Positions 54,775 through 64,000 of a stretch of 64,000 nt of DNA are shown piece after piece. The notes beneath the pieces are model-generated. The model saw only the letters and a list, made by a program, of their open reading frames with translations. It searched no databases and was not told where the DNA came from. The translations under genes and the position numbers were made by a program. How positions within the stretch are numbered: the stretch's first letter is position 1; each line of letters starts with the position of its first letter. Source of the stretch: Limnephilus marmoratus (taxonomy: Eukaryota > Arthropoda > Insecta > Trichoptera > Limnephilidae); NCBI GenBank assembly GCA_917880885.1, contig OU862910.1, forward strand, positions 49,963,285 through 50,027,284. Reading direction: 5' to 3'.

Positions 54775-56504
54775 CCGAGACATTTTGTTTTTAAGAGTTT
54801 TATTTTACAGTGTACATTTGTTCCTTAATTTTATTTATATTCTAACGGTGAATGACACCGATGACGTCGTAACCGATATCGATACCGACACCGGTAATTA
54901 TTTCTGCTATTTATTGATTTCCCACGACAGACATTATTATAATAAACATACATTATTATAATAAAGAGTATATTTTTAAAATAATATTCTTGCTTTTATC
55001 CTTATTTTCTCTTTTGGGGATTTTTATCCAACATAAAAAGTCTATTGTAAATCGATGCTACGACCTGTGTTAACTATTTTTCCTTGGAAAATACCCCAAC
55101 CTGTACATAAGCGGTATTTACATCCTGTCAAAACCGGTTTTCGAATTAAGAGCCTGTCTTCATAAAAATCATCAATGATCTTGGTGATGATGGTCATCAA
55201 TGATGGGCGAAACAGCCCATCCCTCGACGACAAGGAAAAATCGCGAATTTAATTGGTCGCGTAGGACTTTTGTAAAATAGTATTCATTATATCGCATATT
55301 AAGTCAAAAACCATAGATTTTTTTTTAATTCTACCCACCTGCTTTGAATTTGCACCTGTTTAAACTTTGATTTTACACGTATTTAATTTATTCCAACAGG
55401 ACCCCAGCAGAGAGCAGAGTCTATATAATAATAAAAGACCTGTTCTTTACTGATAATTATGATGTGGTGCTTATTGTGATGTCACCAAAATATGTGTACT
55501 TATCATATGAATGGAGAAACGTGCGATGTGAATTTTAATTAGGTGTGTTTACCCGTGAATCATCTCATTATCCAAGTTCTAAACCAATTGGATATTTTAA
55601 GATGACTTCTGATCGCTTTGCCGAAAATATTAGATATCAGATCTGTAGTTAAACTTTCTCTGGAGGGGGGTACTCAAGGCTTCTCATTTTGCCATTTCCT
55701 CGGGCACTTAGATTGCAGAATGTCATGCAGTTACTCCATTCCACTTCCTACGTTACTTAAATTACCACCTAATATAATATGTGATAATAAAATAAATACC
55801 ACAACAGTATGTAATTCAGATAATATCAATGCGCGACCCGGTGTGGTGTGTGATGTCTGATGTCTGATATTGCTAGCTCATCAAGAAAGTCAAATTATAT
55901 CATATTTGGTGCCAATATATTCGGTCTTCAGTTACGCAATGTATAACTGGTTTCTCCACTCATATATTTGCAAAATTATCTTTAATTTACACTTTAATAT
56001 GGTGGTCTTCGACCTGTTACATTATATTTTTCGTCTCATTTAACATTGAATTGCCAGGTATTTTATTCTGTGGGTAGTCGGAATGTCTACAAAGCCATGA
56101 ATTTAATTAAAAGTGTATATATTATTTTCTAACTAATATATTTATATGATGCTCAAAATCGCAAGTTAAAATCGATATTTCAGACTTACGGCATAATTTG
56201 CACCTGGACAAAAGTTTAGGTGTTAACAAGAAGAAAAATTCTGTAAATCAGTAGATTTTACTATTTAATTTGCTCAGTATCATAATAGTAGTAAAAACAG
56301 TCATTTTTATATGGTTTATGAATAGGTAAATAATGTGTAGATGAACAGAAGTTTCGGTTTTTACTTATTGGTAGGTACTTACTTATTCAATTTACTTCGA
56401 TTTTAGTGGGAAAAACTTCTTAATTTCAAATTTTTATTCGGGTTCGGGTTTTTGTTTGAATTTTGTTATATTAGTGGACTTAACCCATGCCTAACCCTGC
56501 CTGG
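54775..56504. other. AT-rich, probably HMGCR intron; no exon recognised
   Basis: Searched for the continuation of the sterol-sensing domain (..ALFFLLLIDLS..) without success. The 80-codon frame at 55618 lacks splice signals and family features. Confidence 0.4.
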
Positions 56505-57095
56505 CCTAGGGACCAAGAACTAGAGCCTGGGAACTAGAGACCAAGGACAACTAGGGAATAGAAACCACCACCTAGGGCTAGGGTATAGAAATTGGGAAGT
56601 AAAGACCAGGGACCACTGGGAAGTAAAGGTCAGGGACCAGGGAATGTAAACCGGGCCTAGAATCTACAAACTGGTTACTAGAGACCAGGGAATGTAAACT
56701 AGGGCATATAGATTAGAAACTAGGAACTAGAATCAATGACATAATTACTAGGGACCACAGACTAGGAATTATGACCTTGAAATTGGAGTCGAAGAACTTG
56801 GAACCAGTAACTAGAAAACTAGAGACTAGAAAACATGGGACCAGACAAGTATGGACTAAAAACTAAGACCGGTTGATTATATTTTAGCGACTAGTAAACT
56901 AAGGACTAGAAAACTAGGGATTAGTGAACTATGGACTACAAACTAAGAACTGTCGACTAGATTCTAGGATCTTGAGGTCTAAAAACTTAGAACTAGGGAC
57001 TAGAAAACTATGGACTAAAAACTAAGAACTATATTCCAGGGACTTGGGGTCTAAGAACTTGGAGCTAGAGACTAGATACTTGGGACTTTGGACTA
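56505..57095 (+). repeat. Degenerate CTAG-rich minisatellite
   Basis: About 590 bp made of variants of GGGACTAGAAACTAGGAACTA, in units of 7-12 bp without a strict period (GGGACCA, AACTAGAG, GACTAGAAAACTA). Purine-rich on this strand (G and A about 65-70% by eye). Low-complexity expansion, non-coding. Confidence 0.85.
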
Positions 57096-58038
57096 GAAGC
57101 AGGGCGACCAGCGCGCATCGCGTGTAGGTAGACCAGCGAGCATTGGTCGATGGCAGCAAGCCACGAGGCACTGCGCACTGCGCCACATATCTTCACATGA
57201 AAAGTGAAACTGTTCGGCCCACCACGTAACGTAACAATATGAAAGTTACCAGCTGCGAGTTCGACGAACCACGGCCGGCCACTTGATCGGGACATTACGA
57301 GCACGGTGAATCTTCTAATATAATAACTCGTCCGTTTTCCTGACATTCAGAAGTTAACAGCCACAAGAGTGATGCATACCACACCGCTGTGAACTAATAA
57401 CGAGCCAACCGTTGATGATATCCGTTCCAACCTCTCACTCTTTCTCATAAACGGTGCCTGTACTATGAAGAAAGGTTACGACTTACTTGTCAGCGGCAGG
57501 ACCCATAACTGGCTAAATATTATGACGCCTGACCACTACACTACCGTTGGTTAGCGAGCGTTGAGCTTGACATTATTTATTGCATGTCTGTCAGTGCAAC
57601 TGCCACCTCCACAATAATAATATAATGTTTTCTTCGCGGCTTTTGAACTATAATGTAGCAGTCTAGCCATATTGCGTGGCGTGCATTTTTTCATGCAAAT
57701 CCAATCTGATATCCTACTTATATAATAATTGGTGAAAGACACCAAACCGTCAAGCACCAATTTGCTTCAACCCAAATTGATGTACCATTGCACAATGTTT
57801 ATTGTTTTTATGGGGCGTGGGAAATCTTTTTCGTTTATGGGTCTATCAGCATCTTGCTCATCTATTTTATGTACATTCTTTTTGAACAATTTCAAAATAT
57901 TGATCGATCAATTGGGGTTTTCTCTTATTTATTTGTTGCTCATCATAAAAATCATCGAAGTCTGAATTCTTGACATTTGGTTCCTATTTAAATTGGCAAT
58001 TAAAATAATTTTCTGTTAAAATATTATATTGTGTTAGG
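57096..58038. other. GC-richer unassigned stretch
   Basis: 57096-57520 is clearly less AT-rich than its surroundings (GACCAGCGCGCATCGCG, CACGGCCGGCCACTTG). It holds a 93-codon minus frame (57065-57346) without recognisable motifs, and CAGCGGCAGGACC at 57494 as in family M. It could be an old repeat or an exon of an unknown transcript. Confidence 0.3.
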
Positions 58039-58712
58039 TATAGTCTGTCAAATAAGATTAGAAAATATCAAAACTGGAACTACTAAATTTGTAGACTGGC
58101 AACACCGATTTAACTGTCAATTTTTTTTTGAAGTGTAATGACACTGAATGTATAGAACACAGTAAACCACATTTTAAAAAACATTTTTTCTTCATGACAT
58201 AAATTTGATTAAAATGTGATTTATAAAGCGATTTGCTTTAATTTAATTTAACATAAATTTGAATTTAACAATAGATAGAAAGGAAGAATCACTAATCACT
58301 AATGAGTTTAGTTAAACTACTTTTAGATCGAATGAGTTAAATATATTCAGATCTAAAATTAAAGACATGATCTAAAGCCCAGGCAACACTAGGTACTTTA
58401 TATAGTATTAAATAAATGTGAGCAATTTCTAAACTGTGCTTTATATTTTATTACATTATCGTTATTCTTCATTATGTTAACAAAAAATTGTAAAGGTATA
58501 ATAATAATATACCTATATGCAATTCTAATTTTGAGATCGGCGGGTATCTATATACTGCAATGAAAAAATATTTTTTCCACTATTATGCCTTTTTAATTTT
58601 TTATAAAATGTAGGTTACACAGCTTTACTTTAACACCATGAGTTATGTGTTTAGTATTGCCAGTTGATCAACAGTGGCGCCATCATATATTTTTTACTCT
58701 TATTTGACAAAC
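58039..58712. mobile_element. Family C MITE, copy 4
   Basis: TATAGTCTGTCAAATAAGAT at the left and TTACTCTTATTTGACAAACG at the right. In the same orientation as copy 1, opposite to copies 2 and 3. Confidence 0.8.
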
Positions 58713-58879
58713 GTTTTTATGATTTTTTTTAAAGGGACGGTTTGTACCACTTTTTATTTTTTAATGAAAATGAGTGATCTTATTTTTAGAGCAAAGTGGT
58801 ATTTTTACCTTTTTGCTTCTTAATTTTAAATTTTTAAGTTTCTAAAAAAAATATTTTATTTTTTAAAATAATAGCTGCA

Positions 58880-59195
58880 CATTTGCCAAGCCCAAACGGT
58901 AATTATATGGAATTCCTTTGATACAAAAAAAATCGCAAAGTATGCTCCAAAAATGATTATAAACACGTTTATTTTCTGTTATGTCACAAGTTATATTATG
59001 TGTGAAAAAATTCACGGCATTTCTTTGAATGTCATTTAAGACATTTTCCACGAGATTTTTGCTCTACTAACGAGTCGTGTTTTACTAAACATTTATACAA
59101 ATTTCGCTTAAATATTATCGTTTTTAATAGAAGCGCTCCCTCTAACATTCGTATTTACATATCTCCCCTTCTTTTTTAACGCTTACTACCGGGCC
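58880..59195 (-). repeat. LINE family H 3' fragment
   Basis: On the minus strand it matches 45040-45290: ACACGACTCGTTAG, AGCAAAAATCTCG, GAATTTTTTCACAC and TTTGGAGCATACTTTGCG. Confidence 0.6.
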
Positions 59196-59199
59196 TTTT

Positions 59200-59555
59200 A
59201 AGTATCACCTTAATCTTTGCTGCGAATCTGTTTACATTTTGAATACCAAATAATATGCTTTGATTAAGCTTTTCCTATCGTTTCGCTTTATATTAAAAAA
59301 ATATGAGCGTAGACTGCTACTACCTACATAATGTATTTTTCAATTATAAAATTATTAATCCATAAAAGAAACAATTTTTAAAAATACTACATTATGGGTA
59401 AGATTATTTGTGACAGTTTCCGTTGATTAACTTTTTTCTTTCTTACAAAATTATTCACAAAATAACTAAAAACCACTTTTATGCTTAAATCGACCATTAC
59501 TAGACTCCGATTGCCAAGCGATTTTTATGCCCATCACCTATATTAGTGATATAAT
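59200..59555 (+). repeat. Family I repeat, copy 2
   Basis: GACAGTTTCCGTTGATTAAC, TTTTTTCTTTCTTAC and GCCAAGCGATTTTTATGCCC as at 45660-46060. Confidence 0.6.
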
Positions 59556-59867
59556 CGGAATTCACGCCCTTTTTGGGAGGACTTTAAAAGTACTTGAGAA
59601 AAAGCTTTTGGAAAGGTTGGAAAAGGTATTTGAGTTTTTTTTTACATGTTGATTTCGTTAAGGCCTGTAAAAAATATTAACTTCTTTTTTACGCAATATT
59701 TATTATAATAACAACGAAATTTAAAATTGATTTCACGGAACAAAGCGACGCGTGGTCTGAGACGTCTATTCCCGGTCGCGGCCGGGGCGGAACTGATACA
59801 AAATGGGTGTGGCAAGTCTACAGGGTGAACGGCATAATATACATCCCGACGGCAGGACGGACGTACG

Positions 59868-60210
59868 GTCGAATTCACCCTAGCAGGCCTGGAGATTCGA
59901 CGTTTCCGCCGGGTTCATTTTAATTAATTCTGAAGAACGTGTCACTAATATTTTAGATGTTTCTAAATGAAAACCTTCCGAAGTTATTAATTCATCGTCT
60001 AGAAAAATAAAATCTGATGCTCACCAATAACTTAAGTTGTACAACGTATTACAATTTTTTAAAGGCGTTGTTTGTTAAAAAAAAATGATGGCAACGTGCT
60101 GTTTTTATTAATCTAAACTATAAATAACTCGCATCCCTTGTGAGGCATGGAAATAAAAATGATAATTCAATTACGAATTCGCCGAAATAAATTAAAATGT
60201 GAGCTTCGGG
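59868..60210 (+). repeat. Family L repeat, copy 2
   Basis: GTACGGTCGAATTCACCCTA to AAATTAAAATGTGAGC, collinear with 32528-32850. Confidence 0.65.
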
Positions 60211-60239
60211 CAAACCCCCGATAAACGTGGTTATGTCTC

Positions 60240-60420
60240 GCCCTAATACTTTATTTTTTTCTAGGCTTATTAAAAGACTTTAAAAAAAAATTATCTATAT
60301 TTTTAAGGGCCAAGATATGTTCTACACGCAGTATTTAATTGAAGCATTTATAATACTTCTAAGCGATCAAATTTTCAAAACAAAAATACATGATTTTGTA
60401 CGATTTTGCATTATTTCGCA
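60240..60420 (+). repeat. Family K tail fragment
   Basis: TTATTAAAAGACT, TATGTTCTACACGCAGTATT and TAATTGAAGCAT match 16610-16735, which shows that family K extends beyond 16665 in that copy. Confidence 0.45.
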
Positions 60421-62965
60421 TGTCTTCATCTTAAGAATAGATATACATATTTCGTTTCGTTACACCAGTGTTATTTTCTTTGTTCTATGTTTTCTTTAAG
60501 ATGAAACGCTAGAAATATTTCGAATCTCATGCCTGCAAAATTTTAAAATCGAGCGTCTTTTTGCACGAGGCTAGTAAGCGAAAAAGTGGTTTTTATTTAT
60601 TTTGTGCATAATTTTATAAGAAGGAAAAAAGTTAGAACATGGAAAACCTCAAAAATTTTCTTAGCCATAAAGGGGTATTTTTTAAAAATTGTTTCTTGTA
60701 TTCTTCATAGTTAAGTCATGAAAAAAACTTTTTTTTTGGTGGTTCACGCTTATATTTTTTGTTACGTAAATAATAATTTTATTGTAATTCCAATACATAG
60801 AAAAGCTAGTAAAAGCTTCGATTTATCCATAGCATATTTTTTGATGTTCATACTGCAAGCCGATTCATCGTAAAGATTAATCAAAATCGTATCTAAATAG
60901 GATTTCACGTATATATTCATCTTAATATGCGAGTATATATTATATTTGCATTTTTACTATACGTAGTATTTGCGAAATAGTCAATTTATAGAGTGAACAC
61001 GTTTTCCAGGAAACTCAATGTGTTTTTTAAACTCCTGTCATTTATCTTTATGTTGATAAATCTTTAGGTAATTTTATCTAACAGCTGCTGTAATCGTCTT
61101 CGATTTATTCAACTAACGTTTTGCATTTTATTTATCTTCCTGTTCTTGACTTTAATGTGTATTTATTATTGTCGACATGTACAATTAATTGTAATCTAGG
61201 CGATTAGTACGTAGTTAGTGTAGATATTTGGGTATTAACTTATTTCTAATTGAATCGATCGTTATTCTATCATCATTATTGAAATTGTATGAATCCATAA
61301 CTGATCTAACAAGCCTATATTATTATATTACCTACTTACTACTAGTTCATACCCGCCTTCATCCGATATTTATTAATTTATTGAGCAAAATAAATGTGTA
61401 CGGTCATAGGGGAATATGGTAAGTGTTTGGTTTTAAAATAAGATTATGGTTCATGCATGCATAGAATGGTTCCTACCGTGATGTCATTTAACCAGTACCT
61501 ACCTCTCCCTAACCATCACCTTGCTAGAAAAGTATTTGAAATTTGGAACAATGACAAGAAAAATAGTGCAAAATTCGGGTGCATTTGTTTTGAAACACCT
61601 AATAAGAATTGGAACTAGGTACCTTGGAAGCAAGTTATTTGTGTTTTTCATGTACATAATCTCGTTTGTGAACTAAAAAGAAGATATTTGACCATCTCGA
61701 AAGTAAACCATATCGTTTTGTACTTATTCGTGTTGTTGTGGCGATAATTACCTCGCCTCGTAAGGAACTATAGGATTATTTTCAAGTTTTTTTAGTTAAG
61801 CACACGACTGCGCTATACAAATATGTATTACGTTATTATTATTATTATTATTGAGGTATAGCGGTGGAACTACCTAGTCATTGTTTTGTGTGCTCCTTTG
61901 CAGAAGTAAAGTGGTAAGTGATTGGTTATCCTTTTTCCTTGCATCCATTGTTTTTCCTACACATATTATCACCCAATTCCAGCAAACAACATTTCGTCTC
62001 GTTTCATTTTTAATATTTACAGTCCATTTCCAAGTGCATCTGTAGCTGTAATTCGTAAGCATTTTAGGATGCAGCAGTAGATATAAATGGGGTCCTCTCT
62101 ATTATTTTCCAGTTGAACAATGATGGTTATTTCAAAGTTCCATAACTCACGGCAGAAATATTGTTTCAAGCTGAAAACAGCCAATTTCATGATGCCAGAG
62201 CTCACCGTTAGAGGATTTTTACAGCTCCATGCGACCAGATTTTCTTTAGTTTTATAGTTAAGATTTTCTTCGGTAATATTTGATAGTCTTGACTAATTCA
62301 ACATCTTGCTAAATTGGCCACACTGGATTCTTAAATTTTATCGTAATCGTTAAAAAAATCTTGGTTTTTAGTATTATTGTTGGTTGCCCAACGTTTTGAA
62401 TGATTAAATAGACCTTCGTCGTGTTCCTTGCAGAATAACCTCCGATGTTTGAAGGTTTATTTGAACGTTCTGAACTTAAAAACAATTACGAACGGAAGTG
62501 GGCAAGACCAAGCATTCCCGCGTGAAGATAGAAAGGAAAAATGAACCGAGTGGTTTTTAAGTGGTACAGAATACTTGCGCCAGTTTCGTGGAAATATCTC
62601 TAAAAACGCGCACGGTAAAGGTAATATAATGCTAAGCGAGATATTCGAATTCAATTACTATTTTTGAAAATCGAATTCTAACTCCCAGAAATGTTTCTAT
62701 AAATACAAACGGAAAATATATGACTAAAGTGATTATTCGAGTTCACTTATTAATTTTGAAAATAGAATTCCGATTCTCGGAATTTCTAAAACCCCGCACG
62801 GAAAAGATAATGTGAGATATTCGAATATGGAATATATTAATAAAGTAGTATTATTATTTAACTATACAGTTTGGATGGTAAACCTAAGTGGTGCCCTCTT
62901 GTATTTTCAAAAAGAACCGTTGAAGTTTTCAAACGACATCAGTTTCAAAAGCTTTTATATTAAAA
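60421..62965. other. AT-rich, no recognised gene
   Basis: (ATT)n lies at 61835-61851. A short Helitron-derived word (TTTCATGATGCCAGAGCTCACC) is at 62187-62208. The GTGGTAAGTG and CCTTTGCAG signals near 61900 bound only a 10-nt fragment and do not make an exon. Confidence 0.4.
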
Positions 62966-63180
62966 ACTAGCTGTTTCCCGGCATGCGTTGCAATGCCATA
63001 TTCAAAGAAATATTTTTTCTCCCTGCATGTCCTTTCCCGCGCGTCCCCGTTCCCCTCCCGCATCCCCTACCCTCCCGCGTTCCCCTTTCACCTTCCCCGC
63101 CCAGCACCCCCGTCCCGCAAACTCTCCTCCCGCGTTCTATATATTCAGTCCCAGTGCATTCAGTTTTCAAACAGCTCGGG
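62966..63180 (-). mobile_element. Helitron 3' end
   Basis: ACTAGCTGTTTCCCGGCATG is the complement of a Helitron terminus (..CCGGGAAACAGCTAGT). The pyrimidine-rich tract that follows (TCCCCGTTCCCCTCCCGC) matches the interior of the Helitrons at 32870 and 50222. The 134-codon plus frame and its partners are low-complexity artefacts. Confidence 0.7.
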
Positions 63181-63302
63181 TTTATTATTATTATAGGTTG
63201 CCACCTATTACAATTTTTTTATTAAAATTTAAATTTTTCGTATATTACAAATATTTATTCTTGTATATTATAAGAACAATATCAAATATAGTACCTAAGA
63301 AG

Positions 63303-63693
63303 CCGTTCAAGAATTACGTAACGTACTTGGGGAGGGGTCTTGTGAAACGTTACTGTGCGTTACGAGGGGGGGTTCGAACAACGCGTACGTAACATGTTTT
63401 TCTTTATAGATAAAAAAAACTAGGGAATTAAAATCTTCCAAGTTGGCAATCCTTTTCGTTCTCGAAATCTCTTGTTTTATTTATTACCACAAACGCGATT
63501 AAAACAAGAAAAATGTATTAAAGCGACTTTCCAGTACTTTGCACAACTTAATTGTGACTTTCAGGTAAAAATTGTCATTTAGGCGTTGCGTAACGTTTAG
63601 GGGGGGGGAGTACGGAAAAACGTTACGGCGCGTTACATGGGAGGAGGGGGGGTCAAAAATCTTCATAATTGCGTTACGTAGTACTTGAACGCC
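63303..63693. mobile_element. TIR element with G-rich subterminal tracts
   Basis: GCCGTTCAAGAATTACGTAA on the left mirrors TTACGTAGTACTTGAACGCC on the right. Near each end are GGGG tracts with CGTTACG words. About 390 bp, non-coding. Similar in style to 29590-30325 and 33407-33929, but with different ends. Confidence 0.7.
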
Positions 63694-63716
63694 CCGTAAC
63701 ACATCCTATTTAAAAT

Positions 63717-64000
63717 ATCTATAATGATCGTGTGAGAAATGTGGAGATCCGCGAAGAATGCAAGGCTGATGTTAGCGTGATGAGTAAGATTAAGAAAGGG
63801 ACGCTCAGATGGTTTGGACATGTAGAGCGAATGAACGAGGAAAGGAGTGTAAGGAGAATATATGACGCAAATGTGAATGGAAGAAGAAGTCGGGGACGCC
63901 CGAGGAAGACATGGCACGACCAAGTGAATAAGATACTTGAGTCGGGCCATGTGAAGAGTCGCAATAATAGAAGAGCATATATGAGACGATGTATGAATGT
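63717..64000 (+). pseudogene. RTE-type LINE reverse transcriptase C-terminus, runs off the window
   Basis: The frame stays open to the end: NDRVRNVEIREECKADV, SVMSKIKKGTLRWFGHVERM, RRIYDANVNGRRSRGRPRKT and WHDQVNKILESGHV. The 'LRWFGHVERM...GRR.RGRP..TW.D' block is the RTE/craniate-like LINE C-terminal signature. No stop in 94 codons, so this copy is younger than that at 38320-39285. The start is cut (5'-truncated, next to a TIR element). Confidence 0.8.

Noticed and set aside
61880..61915. Micro-exon between TTTGCAG and GTAAGTG
   Set aside because: Only ~10 nt with no support for the frame or family.
62988..63392. 134-codon plus frame with a proline-rich stretch
   Set aside because: Translation of the pyrimidine-rich interior of a Helitron 3' end.

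Overview
The window is 64 kb of AT-rich eukaryotic nuclear DNA, almost certainly from an insect. The evidence is one spliced exon of an animal-type gene with canonical splice signals, arthropod-style transposons on both strands (RTE- and CR1/jockey-like LINEs, tRNA-derived SINEs, Helitrons, hAT, piggyBac-like and Tc1/IS630-like elements, Penelope-like pieces), long poly-A, poly-C and poly-G runs, and no bacterial-type gene organisation. I cannot name the species. Nearly all open reading frames over 60 codons are chance frames or transposon remnants.

The only host coding sequence I can defend is an 88-nt exon at 52891-52978 (+). It encodes part of the sterol-sensing membrane region of HMG-CoA reductase, the rate-limiting enzyme of the mevalonate pathway (juvenile hormone and isoprenoid supply in insects). 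I found no other HMGCR exon, so the flanking introns probably exceed 11 kb downstream and may be tens of kb upstream. Most of the window may therefore be intron.

Layout. 1-4.3 kb: LINE 3' end, a SINE split by a palindromic insertion with 13-bp target duplications, a LINE RT tail, a 1-kb long-inverted-repeat element and a minisatellite. 5-10.7 kb: four copies of a LINE-mobilised SINE-like family (A), a ribozyme-bearing palindrome and a tandem array of family B. 12.5-14.1 kb: two TTAA-flanked piggyBac-like MITEs. 16-19 kb: family K, family A and a hAT MITE with perfect 8-bp duplications. 20-24.3 kb: RTE LINE, LINE tails and a second ribozyme palindrome. 26-34.7 kb: SINE1, LINE pieces, a poly-C TIR element and the first family-C MITE. 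35-39.3 kb: TIR element, a long LINE RT fragment, Helitron ends and an RTE LINE. 42-47.4 kb: second TTAA MITE, family C, LINE RT and a hAT MITE with a nested element. 47.8-52.6 kb: family B array, a family A copy with a 62-nt poly-A, a complete small Helitron, and a 1.2-kb transposon with a deleted transposase that appears related to the family-C MITEs. 52.9-64 kb: HMGCR exon, MITEs, a degenerate CTAG-rich minisatellite, LINE pieces, a Helitron end and an RTE LINE running off the end.

The most notable pattern is a set of hammerhead-ribozyme-like motifs at six loci (nine motifs in all). They have a CTGANGA core, a short stem II, GAAA, and in the best copies a self-complementary stem III followed by a closing stem I. 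Three loci are palindromes carrying the motif on both strands. In four loci a shared box related to AGTGGTTTATACAAAGT follows the motif. This fits the terminal repeats of Penelope-like retroelements.
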